Below, in pieces: positions 17,600-25,881 of a stretch of 64,000 nt of DNA. Position 1 is the first letter of the stretch. Each line of letters opens with the position of its first letter. A program made the translations under genes and the position numbers. This DNA comes from Flavobacteriaceae bacterium. Its GTDB lineage: Bacteria > Bacteroidota > Bacteroidia > Flavobacteriales > Flavobacteriaceae. Location: positions 20,542 through 84,541 of the forward strand of contig JAQWJV010000016.1 in NCBI GenBank assembly GCA_029248185.1, in the 5' to 3' direction. The notes beneath the pieces were generated by a model. That model worked only from the letters and a program-made list of their open reading frames with translations. It did no database searches and had not been told where the DNA came from.

Positions 17600-18220
17600 A
17601 TGAATCTGGAGGCAATCAAACCCATTTTTGAAACAAATTTACTAGCTGAAATTGAAAAAAAAGGGACGATTAGAGAAGTAAAAAAGGGAGATGTTTTAGT
17701 TGATTTGGGAGAACAAATTAAATTTATTCCCCTCATTATTAAAGGTTCTGTAAAAGTAGTGCGGGAGGATGAAAATGGAGATGGGTTATTGCTTTATTTT
17801 GTTGATTATGGAAATACCTGTGCAATGACATTAAACTGTTGTATGAAAAACACTAAGAGTGAAATTCGAGCTGTTTGTGAAATTGACACCACCCTCATCA
17901 TGATTCCATCGAACCTGATGGATCTTTGGTTGTCACAATATAAAACATGGCGTGTTTTTATTTTAAGTAATTTTCAAAACCGTCTGAACGAATTATTAAA
18001 AGCCATTGACTCTGTCACTTTTATGAAATTAGACGAACGATTGGAACGTTATTTGAATGAGAAAGTCCTCTCACAAAAAAATAACATCCTAAAAATTACT
18101 CATCTTGAGATTGCGACCGATTTAAATTCCTCAAGAGTTGTTATTTCTAGATTACTCAAAAAAATGGAGAAAAATGGATCCCTCTTGCTGGGAAGAAATA
18201 CGATTCAAATGAATTCATAA
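17600..18220 (+). CDS. Crp/Fnr-family transcription regulator with a cysteine cluster
   Basis: 206 residues. An N-terminal cyclic-nucleotide-binding-like beta barrel (about 15-115) is followed by a long helix and a winged helix-turn-helix (HLEIATDLNSSRVVISRLLK, about 168-187). All four cysteines lie in residues 74-93: Cys74, Cys80, Cys81 and Cys93 (TCAMTLNCCM is the core). The protein stands at the head of a sulfur locus (SulP, CstB-like, PmpA/PmpB-like). I infer that it senses sulfane sulfur, sulfide stress or redox state through these cysteines; cAMP sensing is not indicated. A palindrome suitable as its operator lies 12 bases after its stop codon. Only the family assignment is firm. Confidence 0.88.
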   Translation: MNLEAIKPIFETNLLAEIEKKGTIREVKKGDVLVDLGEQIKFIPLIIKGSVKVVREDENGDGLLLYFVDYGNTCAMTLNCCMKNTKSEIRAVCEIDTTLIMIPSNLMDLWLSQYKTWRVFILSNFQNRLNELLKAIDSVTFMKLDERLERYLNEKVLSQKNNILKITHLEIATDLNSSRVVISRLLKKMEKNGSLLLGRNTIQMNS

Positions 18221-18231
18221 AATTTGTCCCT

Positions 18232-18245
18232 GTAACAAATGTTAC
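18232..18245 (+). promoter_or_regulatory. Candidate operator for the adjacent Crp/Fnr regulator
   Basis: GTAAC (18232-18236), AAAT, GTTAC (18241-18245): perfect 5-base arms with a 4-base spacer, a form close to Crp/Fnr-family sites. It lies between the regulator and the transporter gene. Its centre is about 41 bases upstream of the start expected from the -7 box TATGTTTG at 18267-18274, the usual distance for class II activation. Confidence 0.55.
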
Positions 18246-18266
18246 CCTAATTGATTTAAACTGTAG

Positions 18267-18274
18267 TATGTTTG
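18267..18274 (+). promoter_or_regulatory. -7 element of the SulP-CstB-like transcript
   Basis: TATGTTTG matches TAnnTTTG exactly. The region where a -33 TTTG would lie is occupied by the right arm of the GTAAC-N4-GTTAC palindrome. That fits an activator-dependent promoter. Confidence 0.55.
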
Positions 18275-18291
18275 TTTGAAATTATAAAAGT

Positions 18292-20013
18292 CTGAAACAG
18301 TTTTTTCCAATATTAAAATGGATTCCTTCTTATAGGAAGGCCTACTTGAAAGATGATCTTGTAGCGGGGATAACCGTTGCAATATTATTAATTCCTCAAG
18401 GAATGGCCTATGCTTTAATTGCTGGCTTACCTCCCATCTTTGGCCTTTATGCTGCCTTAACTCCGCAAATCGTATATGCCCTTATGGGAACCTCAAGACA
18501 ATTGTCTGTGGGGCCTGTTGCTATGGACTCTCTTCTTGTAGCTGCTGGGCTAGGAACTTTATCTCTTGTTTCTCCTGACCAATACATCCAAATGGCTATT
18601 CTCCTTGCTTTACTGATGGGAGCAATACAATTTCTTATGGGTCTTCTTCGAATGGGGTTTATGGTTGCTTTTTTATCAAAGCCTGTGATTAACGGTTTCA
18701 CTTCCGCCGCAGCAATCATTATTGGTCTGAGTCAATTAAAACATCTTTTGGGAATCACAATTCCACAGAGCAACAAACTCCACCATGTAATTGGATCTAT
18801 CTTAGGAAGTAATACACCTGTTCATCTACCTACTCTTGCCATTGGCCTTGCAGGCATTGCAGTCTTACTACTCATTAAAAAATGGAATAGTAAAATTCCG
18901 GCATCGTTACTTGTGGTCATTTTGGGAATCACCTGGGTTTATTTTTCAAAACAAAACGAAAACGGAGTAGCCGTTGTGGGCTTAATTCCTGAAGGTCTCC
19001 CTGTCTTTAATCTTCCCAATTTAAACTGGGAAAACATTGAACTCCTTTTTTCTACTGCGCTAACCTTAGCCTTAGTTGCATTTATGGAAGCCATTTCAGT
19101 TGCCAAAGCAATTGAAGAAAAGCATAAAAATTACGAGGTAAATCCCAATCAGGAACTTATTGCATTAGGCGCTTCCAATATTATTGGTTCCTTATTTCAA
19201 TCCTATCCAACCACTGGAGGCTTTTCTAGAACTGCCGTCAATGATCAAGCGGGTGCCAAAACAGGAATAGCTCCTCTGATCTCAGCTGCCATCATTGCCG
19301 TAGTGTTAAGTTTTTTTACGCACTGGTTTTTTTATTTGCCAAAGGCAATTCTTGCCGCAATTATTATTGTGGCCATTGTCAATTTGATTAACATCAGTTA
19401 TGCCATTCGGCTTTATAAAAGTGCCAAAGATGAATTTTTAATCTTACTTTTTACCTTTTTCCTCACTCTTTTTATTGGGATCACTGAAGGTATTTTATTA
19501 GGTATTTTACTTTCACTTTTGTTGTTGGTGTATCGAAATTCAAAACCACACTTCGCTTTTTTAGGTCGAATAGGCACCACCAACTACTTCAAAAATATTC
19601 ATCGTTTTCCTGATGAAGTTGTCACAAGAGAAGATTTAGTCATTTTGAGATTTGATGCGCAACTTTTCTTTGGAAATTTTCAATATTTCAAACAATTAGT
19701 GAACGAGGCCGTTGAGAAAAATCCAGAAAAAATTAAAGGTTTTATCATTAATGGACGCTCTATAAATTACATAGATAGTTCGGCAGCAGAACAACTGACT
19801 GAACTAATTTTATCTTTACAAAAAAAAGGAATACGTGTCATGTTTGTAGGCGCTATAGGACCTGCAAGAGATGTTATTTTAAAAAGTGACATCATTAAAG
19901 CATTAAAAAAACAAAACTTATTTATCACCTCAGGAGACGCTACAGATAGTTTTGACGGAGTTTGTAAAAAAACCCCTCTTCAAAAAAAATTAAGTCGACA
20001 GCGTAATTCTTAA
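18292..20013 (+). CDS. SulP-family anion transporter with STAS domain (non-ATG start)
   Basis: SulP permease followed by a C-terminal STAS domain (FIINGRSINYIDSSAAEQL). Seen: AGITVAILLIPQGMAYA, GPVAMDSLL, and TTGGFSRTAVNDQAGAKTG in the transmembrane core. The first in-frame start of a usual kind is TTG at 18346, but the codons before it read KQFFPILKWIPSYRKAYL, the normal SulP N-terminus. The frame is open back to a TGA at 18277. I therefore place the start at the CTG at 18292 (573 residues); ATA or ATT codons downstream are alternatives. An ATG at 18318 is out of frame. The context suggests transport of sulfate, sulfite or a related anion as part of sulfide detoxification. The substrate is inferred only. 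Confidence 0.85.
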   Translation: MKQFFPILKWIPSYRKAYLKDDLVAGITVAILLIPQGMAYALIAGLPPIFGLYAALTPQIVYALMGTSRQLSVGPVAMDSLLVAAGLGTLSLVSPDQYIQMAILLALLMGAIQFLMGLLRMGFMVAFLSKPVINGFTSAAAIIIGLSQLKHLLGITIPQSNKLHHVIGSILGSNTPVHLPTLAIGLAGIAVLLLIKKWNSKIPASLLVVILGITWVYFSKQNENGVAVVGLIPEGLPVFNLPNLNWENIELLFSTALTLALVAFMEAISVAKAIEEKHKNYEVNPNQELIALGASNIIGSLFQSYPTTGGFSRTAVNDQAGAKTGIAPLISAAIIAVVLSFFTHWFFYLPKAILAAIIIVAIVNLINISYAIRLYKSAKDEFLILLFTFFLTLFIGITEGILLGILLSLLLLVYRNSKPHFAFLGRIGTTNYFKNIHRFPDEVVTREDLVILRFDAQLFFGNFQYFKQLVNEAVEKNPEKIKGFIINGRSINYIDSSAAEQLTELILSLQKKGIRVMFVGAIGPARDVILKSDIIKALKKQNLFITSGDATDSFDGVCKKTPLQKKLSRQRNS

Positions 20014-20078
20014 ATGCTAGTGTAACTAAAATGACAAACAAAACAATCGAGAATTTATAATTTTACAAAAAAAATAAA

Positions 20079-21488
20079 ATGATCATAGAACAAATTTATA
20101 CAGGATGCCTTTCCCAAGGTGCTTATTACATTGAAAGTAAGGGTGAAGCAGCTATAATTGATCCTTTGAGAGAAGTGGCTCCCTACATCGAAAAAGCAAA
20201 AAAAAATAAGGCCACGATTAAATATATTTTTGAAACTCATTTTCACGCCGATTTTGTGAGTGGTCATGTAACGCTTGCTAAAGAAACTGGAGCAACAATT
20301 GTATATGGTCCCATGGCTCAAACCCGTTTTGATTCTTTAATTGCAAAAGATCAACAAGAATTCAAAATTGGAGACCTGCACCTAACGGTATTACACACAC
20401 CAGGACATACCATGGAAAGTACCACCTATTTATTGAGTGATGTTTCTAAAAAAAATATCGCTATTTTTAGTGGAGATACCCTGTTTCTTGGAGATGTAGG
20501 GCGTCCTGATTTAGCACAAAAAGCAGCTGATATGACTCAGGAAGATTTGGCTGGTATTCTCTATGAAAGTTTGCGTAAAAAAATCATGCCTTTAGCCGAT
20601 GATCTTCTTGTTTATCCAGCACACGGAGCGGGTTCAGCCTGTGGTAAAAACCTCAGCAAGGAAACCGTCGGAACCCTGGGTGATCAAAAGAAAACAAATT
20701 ATGCTCTTCGTGCAGACATGACTAAAGAAGAATTCATTAAAGAAGTAACAGAGGGTTTACTCCCTCCTCCGCAATATTTTCCTTTAAATGTAAAAATGAA
20801 TAAAGAAGGCTATGAAGACATTGAAACGGTCATTGAATCAGGCACTAGACCCTTGTCTCCTGAAGCATTTGAAGCTGCTGCAAATGAGACAGGTGCTATT
20901 ATTTTAGACGTGAGACATCAGGATGATTTTGCAAGAGGGCATGTTCCACAATCCATTTTCATAGGAATAGACGGTAGCTTCGCACCATGGGTAGGGGCTA
21001 TGATTGGAAATGTCAAACAACCTATTTTATTAATCACGCCTGAAGGAAGAGAAGAAGAAACAGTAACACGGCTAGCTCGCGTTGGTTTTGACAATACCCT
21101 AGGATATCTCAAAGGTGGAATAAACAGCTGGTCAAAAGCCAATAAAACAATTGATACCGTTGAAGGTATAGAGGTTAAATCGTTTAAGCCCCTAGCAGAA
21201 AAAGAAAACTTGACTATTTTCGATGTTCGTAAATCCGGAGAATACGCATCAGAACATCTTGTAGACGCACATTCTACGCCCCTAGATTTTTTAAACAATC
21301 ACATGAGTGAATTTCCAATAAAAGGCGATTTTTACATTCATTGTGCAGGAGGGTATAGAAGTATGATTGCCGCCTCAATTTTAAAAAGTAGAGGAATTCA
21401 CAACTTGATAGATGTACGTGGTGGATTTGCTGCCATCAAAGAAGGAGGTCTGAAAGTCACCGAATATGTTTGCCCTTCAACACTATAA
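20079..21488 (+). CDS. CstB-like persulfide dioxygenase / rhodanese (MBL fold plus two rhodanese domains)
   Basis: 469 residues in three parts, as in Staphylococcus CstB. The metallo-beta-lactamase domain (1-240) has THFHADFVSGH (53-63), TPGH (His110), SGDT (Asp133) and PAHG (His182), giving the non-haem iron site expected of persulfide dioxygenases. A first rhodanese domain (about 255-352) has Thr320 where the active Cys should be, so it is inactive. A second rhodanese domain (about 365-465) has the active Cys422 in HCAGGYRS. Such enzymes oxidise low-molecular-weight persulfides and make thiosulfate or sulfite in the cytoplasm. It follows the SulP gene and precedes the YeeE/YedE pair, probably in one operon. 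Confidence 0.9.
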   Translation: MIIEQIYTGCLSQGAYYIESKGEAAIIDPLREVAPYIEKAKKNKATIKYIFETHFHADFVSGHVTLAKETGATIVYGPMAQTRFDSLIAKDQQEFKIGDLHLTVLHTPGHTMESTTYLLSDVSKKNIAIFSGDTLFLGDVGRPDLAQKAADMTQEDLAGILYESLRKKIMPLADDLLVYPAHGAGSACGKNLSKETVGTLGDQKKTNYALRADMTKEEFIKEVTEGLLPPPQYFPLNVKMNKEGYEDIETVIESGTRPLSPEAFEAAANETGAIILDVRHQDDFARGHVPQSIFIGIDGSFAPWVGAMIGNVKQPILLITPEGREEETVTRLARVGFDNTLGYLKGGINSWSKANKTIDTVEGIEVKSFKPLAEKENLTIFDVRKSGEYASEHLVDAHSTPLDFLNNHMSEFPIKGDFYIHCAGGYRSMIAASILKSRGIHNLIDVRGGFAAIKEGGLKVTEYVCPSTL

Positions 21489-21514
21489 TTATTTGATAAA
21501 TTAATTTTTTTTTA

Positions 21515-22072
21515 ATGGAATGGATTTTTAAACCATGGCCTTGGTATATTGGTGGGCCAATGATTGCTTTTGTAATGTTTTTATTACTTTTTTTTGGTAA
21601 AAACTTTGGCATGTCTTCAAACTTAAGAACCCTGTGTACCCTCTGTGGAGCCGGGAAAACTAGTCGTTTTTTTAACTTCGACTGGAAGACACAACAATGG
21701 AATTTATTTGTAGCCTTGGGTGCCATCATAGGAGGCTGGATGGGTGCAAACTGGTTATCCAATGAAGCGATTATTCAACTCAGCCCCGACACGATTAATC
21801 AGCTGCATCAATTCAATATCAAAAGCGCGGGTGCTGCTTATATGCCAGAAGAATTATTTAGCCTGCAAGCACTAACAAATCCTAAAGTAATTTTGTCCCT
21901 TTCACTCGGCGGGTTTCTTGTAGGTTTTGGCGCTCGATATGCAGGGGGTTGTACTTCGGGCCACGCTATAAATGGATTAAGTAATCTTCAATTGGTTTCG
22001 CTATTTGCCGTAATTGGATTTTTTATTGGCGGCTTATTAATGAATCATTTTTTACTTCCTTATTTCTTTTAA
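21515..22072 (+). CDS. YeeE/YedE-family sulfur transporter subunit, PmpA-like
   Basis: 185 residues with about four to five membrane segments. The signature GGCTSGHAINGLSN (Cys146) is the conserved cysteine loop of YeeE/YedE (TsuA/PmpA) proteins, which carry thiosulfate or sulfane sulfur across the inner membrane. There is also an N-terminal CTLC pair (Cys41, Cys44). It is a half-size protein and is followed after two bases by the PmpB-like partner, so the two halves probably form one transporter. The link to the upstream CstB-like enzyme, which makes thiosulfate, is an inference from gene order and the YeeE family. Confidence 0.88.
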   Translation: MEWIFKPWPWYIGGPMIAFVMFLLLFFGKNFGMSSNLRTLCTLCGAGKTSRFFNFDWKTQQWNLFVALGAIIGGWMGANWLSNEAIIQLSPDTINQLHQFNIKSAGAAYMPEELFSLQALTNPKVILSLSLGGFLVGFGARYAGGCTSGHAINGLSNLQLVSLFAVIGFFIGGLLMNHFLLPYFF

Positions 22073-22074
22073 TC

Positions 22075-22488
22075 ATGAGACAACTCTATTTTCTTTTTAT
22101 CGGTATTCTTTTCGGAATTATTATGTTCAAATCGGAGGCTGCTTCTTGGTTTCGGATATATGAAATGTTTCAATTCCAGTCATTTCACATGTATGGAATT
22201 ATTGGGTCCGCATTATTCTTTGGCGTTATCCTGATACAACTTATCAAAAGATTCAAACTAAAATCAGTCTTTGGGGAATCCATTCGTATTCCAGATAAAG
22301 ACAAAAGTTTTTATCGCTACATGTTAGGGGGAATTATCTTTGGTTTAGGCTGGGGATTAGCAGGCGCTTGTCCTGGCCCTATATTTACGCTGATAGGAGC
22401 CGGTTTTTTCCCAATTCTTATTGTACTCTTTTTTGCAATGGTAGGCACTTGGATTTACGGTCTGTTGAAGAATAAGCTTCCCCATTAA
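22075..22488 (+). CDS. YeeE/YedE-family sulfur transporter subunit, PmpB-like (DUF6691 type)
   Basis: 137 residues, four membrane segments, with the YeeE/YedE motif GWGLAGACPGP (Cys99) in the third. It is the second half of the split transporter formed with the gene just upstream, two bases away. Together the two conserved cysteine loops match those within the single-chain thiosulfate transporter TsuA. It is the last gene of the sulfur locus; no terminator hairpin is visible in the 129 bases before miaB. Confidence 0.86.
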   Translation: MRQLYFLFIGILFGIIMFKSEAASWFRIYEMFQFQSFHMYGIIGSALFFGVILIQLIKRFKLKSVFGESIRIPDKDKSFYRYMLGGIIFGLGWGLAGACPGPIFTLIGAGFFPILIVLFFAMVGTWIYGLLKNKLPH

Positions 22489-22542
22489 CAGGATTTTTAC
22501 TATTAATTCATACTCTCAAACCGTTCATTGAAGGATTAGACA

Positions 22543-22582
22543 TGACAAAATGTCAATCTCCTTTGGTTTTTTTGTAATTTTG
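22543..22582 (+). promoter_or_regulatory. miaB upstream region: TGACA-AAA-TGTCA palindrome and -7 element
   Basis: A perfect 5-base inverted repeat (TGACA 22543-22547, TGTCA 22551-22555) lies 19 bases upstream of TAATTTTG (22575-22582), which fits the -7 element. The miaB ATG is at 22618. The same half-sites occur before groES at the other end of this cluster. Confidence 0.45.
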
Positions 22583-22617
22583 TTTGGAAATTTTGAAAAA
22601 GAATATAGAGTAACATC

Positions 22618-24090
22618 ATGTCGGTAAAAGAAATAGATTCGCTGAAGAAAAACCCTTTAGATCATGAGGGAACTCCTATTACATTTGATGTAGTTGAAAA
22701 TAAAACTTCCAAGAAGAAAGCCTATATCGAAAGTTATGGGTGTCAAATGAATTTTGCCGATAGCGAAGTGGTTGCCTCCATCTTGAATGACGAAGGCTAT
22801 AGTATAACCGATGTTTTAGATGATGCTTCCATAGTCCTGGTAAATACTTGCTCCATCAGAGAAAAAGCAGAGTTGACTGTTCGCAAGCGACTTGAATATT
22901 TTAATTCAATAAAAAAAAATAAATCAAAAATGACGGTCGGTGTTTTAGGCTGCATGGCTGAACGTCTAAAGCATAAATTCTTGGAAGAAGAAAAGATCGT
23001 TGACTTAGTTGTAGGTCCCGATGCCTATAAAGATATTCCAAACTTACTTCAAGAAGTTGCCAATCAAAGAGAAGCGGTAAATGTTATCTTATCCAAAGAA
23101 GAAACCTATGGAGATATCGCTCCCGTTCGATTAAACTCAAATGGAGTTTCTGCTTTTGTTTCCATTACAAGAGGTTGTGACAACATGTGTACGTTCTGTG
23201 TTGTTCCTTTTACACGGGGTAGAGAACGAAGTAGAGATCCCAAAAGTATACTGGAAGAAGTCAGTGACCTAGCGGCCAAAGGATATAAAGAGATTACATT
23301 ATTAGGGCAAAATGTGGACAGCTATCTATGGTATGGCGGAGGACTAAAAAAAGATTTAGAAAAAGCAACTCCCTTACAGCAAAGAACAGCTGTCGGATTT
23401 GAAACCCTTTTAGGACTTGTAGCCAAAGCTCACCCCAAAATACGGATTCGTTTTTCAACATCCAATCCTCAAGACATGACGCTTGCTGTTCTTCAGGTCA
23501 TGAAAAAATATGATAATATATGTAAACACATCCATCTCCCTGTTCAATCAGGAAGTAATCGTATTTTAAAGAAGATGAATCGTCAGCATACCCGAGAAGA
23601 ATATTTCAAACTAATTGATTCCATTCGAGAGATCATACCTGACTGTGGTATTTCTCAAGATATAATTGCTGGGTTTCCTTCAGAAACTGAAACGGATCAT
23701 CAGGAAACTTTAGATCTAATGGAGTATGTGAAATATGATTTTGGATACATGTATGCCTATTCAGAAAGACCGGGAACCTTAGCTGCAAAAAAAATAGAAG
23801 ATGATGTTCCTCAAGCTGTTAAGCAAAGAAGACTCAGTGAAATTATAGAAAAACAAAGAGAACACAGTCAATTTCGTACAGCAGAATTCATTGGTAAAAC
23901 CGTTTGTGTGTTGGTTGAAAAAACATCAAAAAAGCTTGATACTCAATGGAGTGGCAGAACTACACAAAACAATGTAGTGGTCTTTCCAAAAGAACAATAT
24001 CAAATTGGAGATTTTGTCAATGTAAAAATAAATAAATGCACTTCAGCAACCTTGATTGGAATTGCTACGGGGTATTCTAAAGGAGTTTAA
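22618..24090 (+). CDS. miaB: tRNA-2-methylthio-N6-isopentenyladenosine37 synthase MiaB
   Basis: 490-residue radical-SAM methylthiotransferase that adds the 2-methylthio group to i6A at position 37 of tRNAs reading UNN codons. Seen: an N-terminal domain with the three cluster cysteines (Cys42 in YGCQMN, Cys78 in NTCSIR, Cys112 in GCMAER), and the radical-SAM CxxxCxxC (Cys187, Cys191, Cys194 in RGCDNMCTFC). A C-terminal TRAM domain follows. It heads a gene set (miaB, sigma-54 activator, lptE, TPR-like, secG, groES, groEL) that I know as conserved in Bacteroidota. The next gene starts two bases after its stop. Confidence 0.97.
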   Translation: MSVKEIDSLKKNPLDHEGTPITFDVVENKTSKKKAYIESYGCQMNFADSEVVASILNDEGYSITDVLDDASIVLVNTCSIREKAELTVRKRLEYFNSIKKNKSKMTVGVLGCMAERLKHKFLEEEKIVDLVVGPDAYKDIPNLLQEVANQREAVNVILSKEETYGDIAPVRLNSNGVSAFVSITRGCDNMCTFCVVPFTRGRERSRDPKSILEEVSDLAAKGYKEITLLGQNVDSYLWYGGGLKKDLEKATPLQQRTAVGFETLLGLVAKAHPKIRIRFSTSNPQDMTLAVLQVMKKYDNICKHIHLPVQSGSNRILKKMNRQHTREEYFKLIDSIREIIPDCGISQDIIAGFPSETETDHQETLDLMEYVKYDFGYMYAYSERPGTLAAKKIEDDVPQAVKQRRLSEIIEKQREHSQFRTAEFIGKTVCVLVEKTSKKLDTQWSGRTTQNNVVVFPKEQYQIGDFVNVKINKCTSATLIGIATGYSKGV

Positions 24091-24092
24091 TT

Positions 24093-25370
24093 ATGGATTC
24101 ATTACAAAGCATAAAACAACGTTTTGGGATTATTGGAAAAAATATTGGTCTAAACCGATCCTTAGAAAAAGCAATTCGTGTTTCAGGAACAGACATTTCC
24201 GTTTTGGTTATTGGGGAAAGTGGAGTTGGTAAAGAAAATATCCCTAAGATCATTCATCAATATTCTCACAGAAAGCATTCCAAATATATTGCTGTAAACT
24301 GTGGTGCGATTCCGGAGGGAACCATAGACAGTGAACTTTTTGGCCATGAAAAGGGCGCTTTTACAGGAGCCACTCAAACCCGTTCCGGTTATTTTGAAGT
24401 TGCCGATGGAGGAACCATTTTTTTAGACGAAGTTGGAGAATTACCCTTACCTACACAAGTCCGCCTTTTACGTGTTTTAGAAACGGGAGAATTTATTAAA
24501 GTAGGATCCTCTAAAGTTCAAAAAACCAATGCTAGAATTGTTGCTGCTACCAATGTAAATATGATGGAGGCAATTGAAAAAGGGAAATTTAGAGAAGATT
24601 TATATTACCGATTAAGTACTGTAGAAATCACCCTTCCTCCACTGAGAGAGCGAAAAGAAGACATCGTACTGTTGTTTAGAAAATTTGCTTCAGATTTTGC
24701 ACTAAAATACCAAATGCCTTCTTTACAACTGGATGAACATGCTCAAGCCTTGCTGAAAGATTATCGTTGGAACGGTAACATCCGACAACTAAGAAATGTT
24801 GCTGAACAATTATCTGTACTGGAAAAAGAAAGAAACATTAATGCCGCTATGTTAAGGTCTTATTTACCTGATCGATCCAGTCAATTACCCGCTTTGGTAG
24901 GACAGAAGGAACGAGAAAGTGATTTTTCATCTGAACGCGAAATTCTTTACAAAGTATTGTTTGATATGAAAAGTGACTTAAACGACTTAAAAAAATTAAC
25001 CCTTGATTTAATGAATAACGGGGTTTCAAAAGGGACCCAAGAAAAAAATCAAGGCTTAATCGAAAAGATTTACGGAAAAGATAACCCTGAAAATATTGAC
25101 CCAGAACCCACATCACTAAAAGCGTTACCCTTTTCTTCAGAAACTCCAGAAATTTCAAAAATTGAAACTGCAGATAAATATGCCTACGCAGAGACCATTG
25201 AAGAAGAAGAACCCCTTTCTTTGCAGGAAAAAGAAATTGAAATGATCAAACAAGCTTTGATTAGAAGCCACGGAAAGCGTAAATTAGCATCCAAAGAATT
25301 AGGTATTTCAGAACGAACGCTCTATAGAAAAATCAAACAATATGACCTCAATGAAATGGATGCAGAATAA
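24093..25370 (+). CDS. Sigma-54-dependent activator (AAA+ domain plus Fis-type HTH, no receiver domain)
   Basis: 425 residues. The AAA+ domain starts almost at the N-terminus: Walker A GESGVGKE (41-48), GAFTGA (88-93, the sigma-54 contact loop), Walker B TIFLDEVGELP (108-118) and the arginine-finger region YYRLSTVEITLPPLRER. A variable Glu/Lys-rich linker (about 260-375) precedes the Fis-like helix-turn-helix KLASKELGISERTLYRKIKQ. There is no response-regulator or other sensor domain, so activity is set by some other means. It remodels RpoN-polymerase at GG/GC promoters. Its targets are unknown; TGACA/TGTCA palindromes at both ends of its own cluster are candidates. Confidence 0.94.
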   Translation: MDSLQSIKQRFGIIGKNIGLNRSLEKAIRVSGTDISVLVIGESGVGKENIPKIIHQYSHRKHSKYIAVNCGAIPEGTIDSELFGHEKGAFTGATQTRSGYFEVADGGTIFLDEVGELPLPTQVRLLRVLETGEFIKVGSSKVQKTNARIVAATNVNMMEAIEKGKFREDLYYRLSTVEITLPPLRERKEDIVLLFRKFASDFALKYQMPSLQLDEHAQALLKDYRWNGNIRQLRNVAEQLSVLEKERNINAAMLRSYLPDRSSQLPALVGQKERESDFSSEREILYKVLFDMKSDLNDLKKLTLDLMNNGVSKGTQEKNQGLIEKIYGKDNPENIDPEPTSLKALPFSSETPEISKIETADKYAYAETIEEEEPLSLQEKEIEMIKQALIRSHGKRKLASKELGISERTLYRKIKQYDLNEMDAE

Positions 25371-25881
25371 AATTTATGGATCTATAGGGGTTCTTTGTCT
25401 TTTGATTATCCAATCTTGTGGAATTTACTCCTTCACTGGAGCATCGATTCCCCCTGGAGTTTCTACTTATCAAGTTAATTTCTTTGAAAATCAAGCAGGA
25501 AATCGTCCAGGATCAACTGTTGAACCCGGACTAGATAACGACTTTACTATTGCACTTCAAGACCTGATTATTAATCAAACAAATTTAGACTTAGTCACCA
25601 CAGACGGTCAACTGATCTATGAAGGAGAAATTACTGAATATAGTGTAACCCCTATGTCAGCTACAGCACAAAATACCGCCGCTCAGAACCGTTTGAAGAT
25701 GACGGTTGCTCTCCGGTATATTAATACCAAAAGAGAAGAAGATGATTTTAATAAAAATTACTCTTTCTTTTATGATTTCCCCGCTGAACTGCAGGTTTAT
25801 GATATTAAGGATGCTGCTCACAAAGAAATTTTTGATCGAATTACTCAAGACATTTTTAATGATACTCTAGCCAAATGGTGA
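25360..25881 (+). CDS. lptE: LPS-assembly lipoprotein LptE
   Basis: Outer-membrane lipoprotein that plugs the LptD barrel and helps insert lipopolysaccharide. The signal peptide ends in LLIIQSC with the Cys as lipidation site, followed by GIYSFTGASIPPG, the usual start of Bacteroidota LptE. Three in-frame ATGs (25342, 25351, 25360) overlap the end of the activator gene; I choose 25360 because it gives the best signal peptide (174 residues in all). It overlaps the upstream gene by 11 bases and the downstream gene by 7, so the operon is tightly coupled. Confidence 0.88.
   Translation: MQNKIYGSIGVLCLLIIQSCGIYSFTGASIPPGVSTYQVNFFENQAGNRPGSTVEPGLDNDFTIALQDLIINQTNLDLVTTDGQLIYEGEITEYSVTPMSATAQNTAAQNRLKMTVALRYINTKREEDDFNKNYSFFYDFPAELQVYDIKDAAHKEIFDRITQDIFNDTLAKW

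Noticed and set aside
18318..18333. ATG upstream of the second SulP gene
   Set aside because: Out of frame with the transporter and closed by a stop after four codons.
20918..21298. 126-residue minus-strand frame inside the CstB-like gene
   Set aside because: Shadow frame; the plus-strand rhodanese domains explain the sequence.
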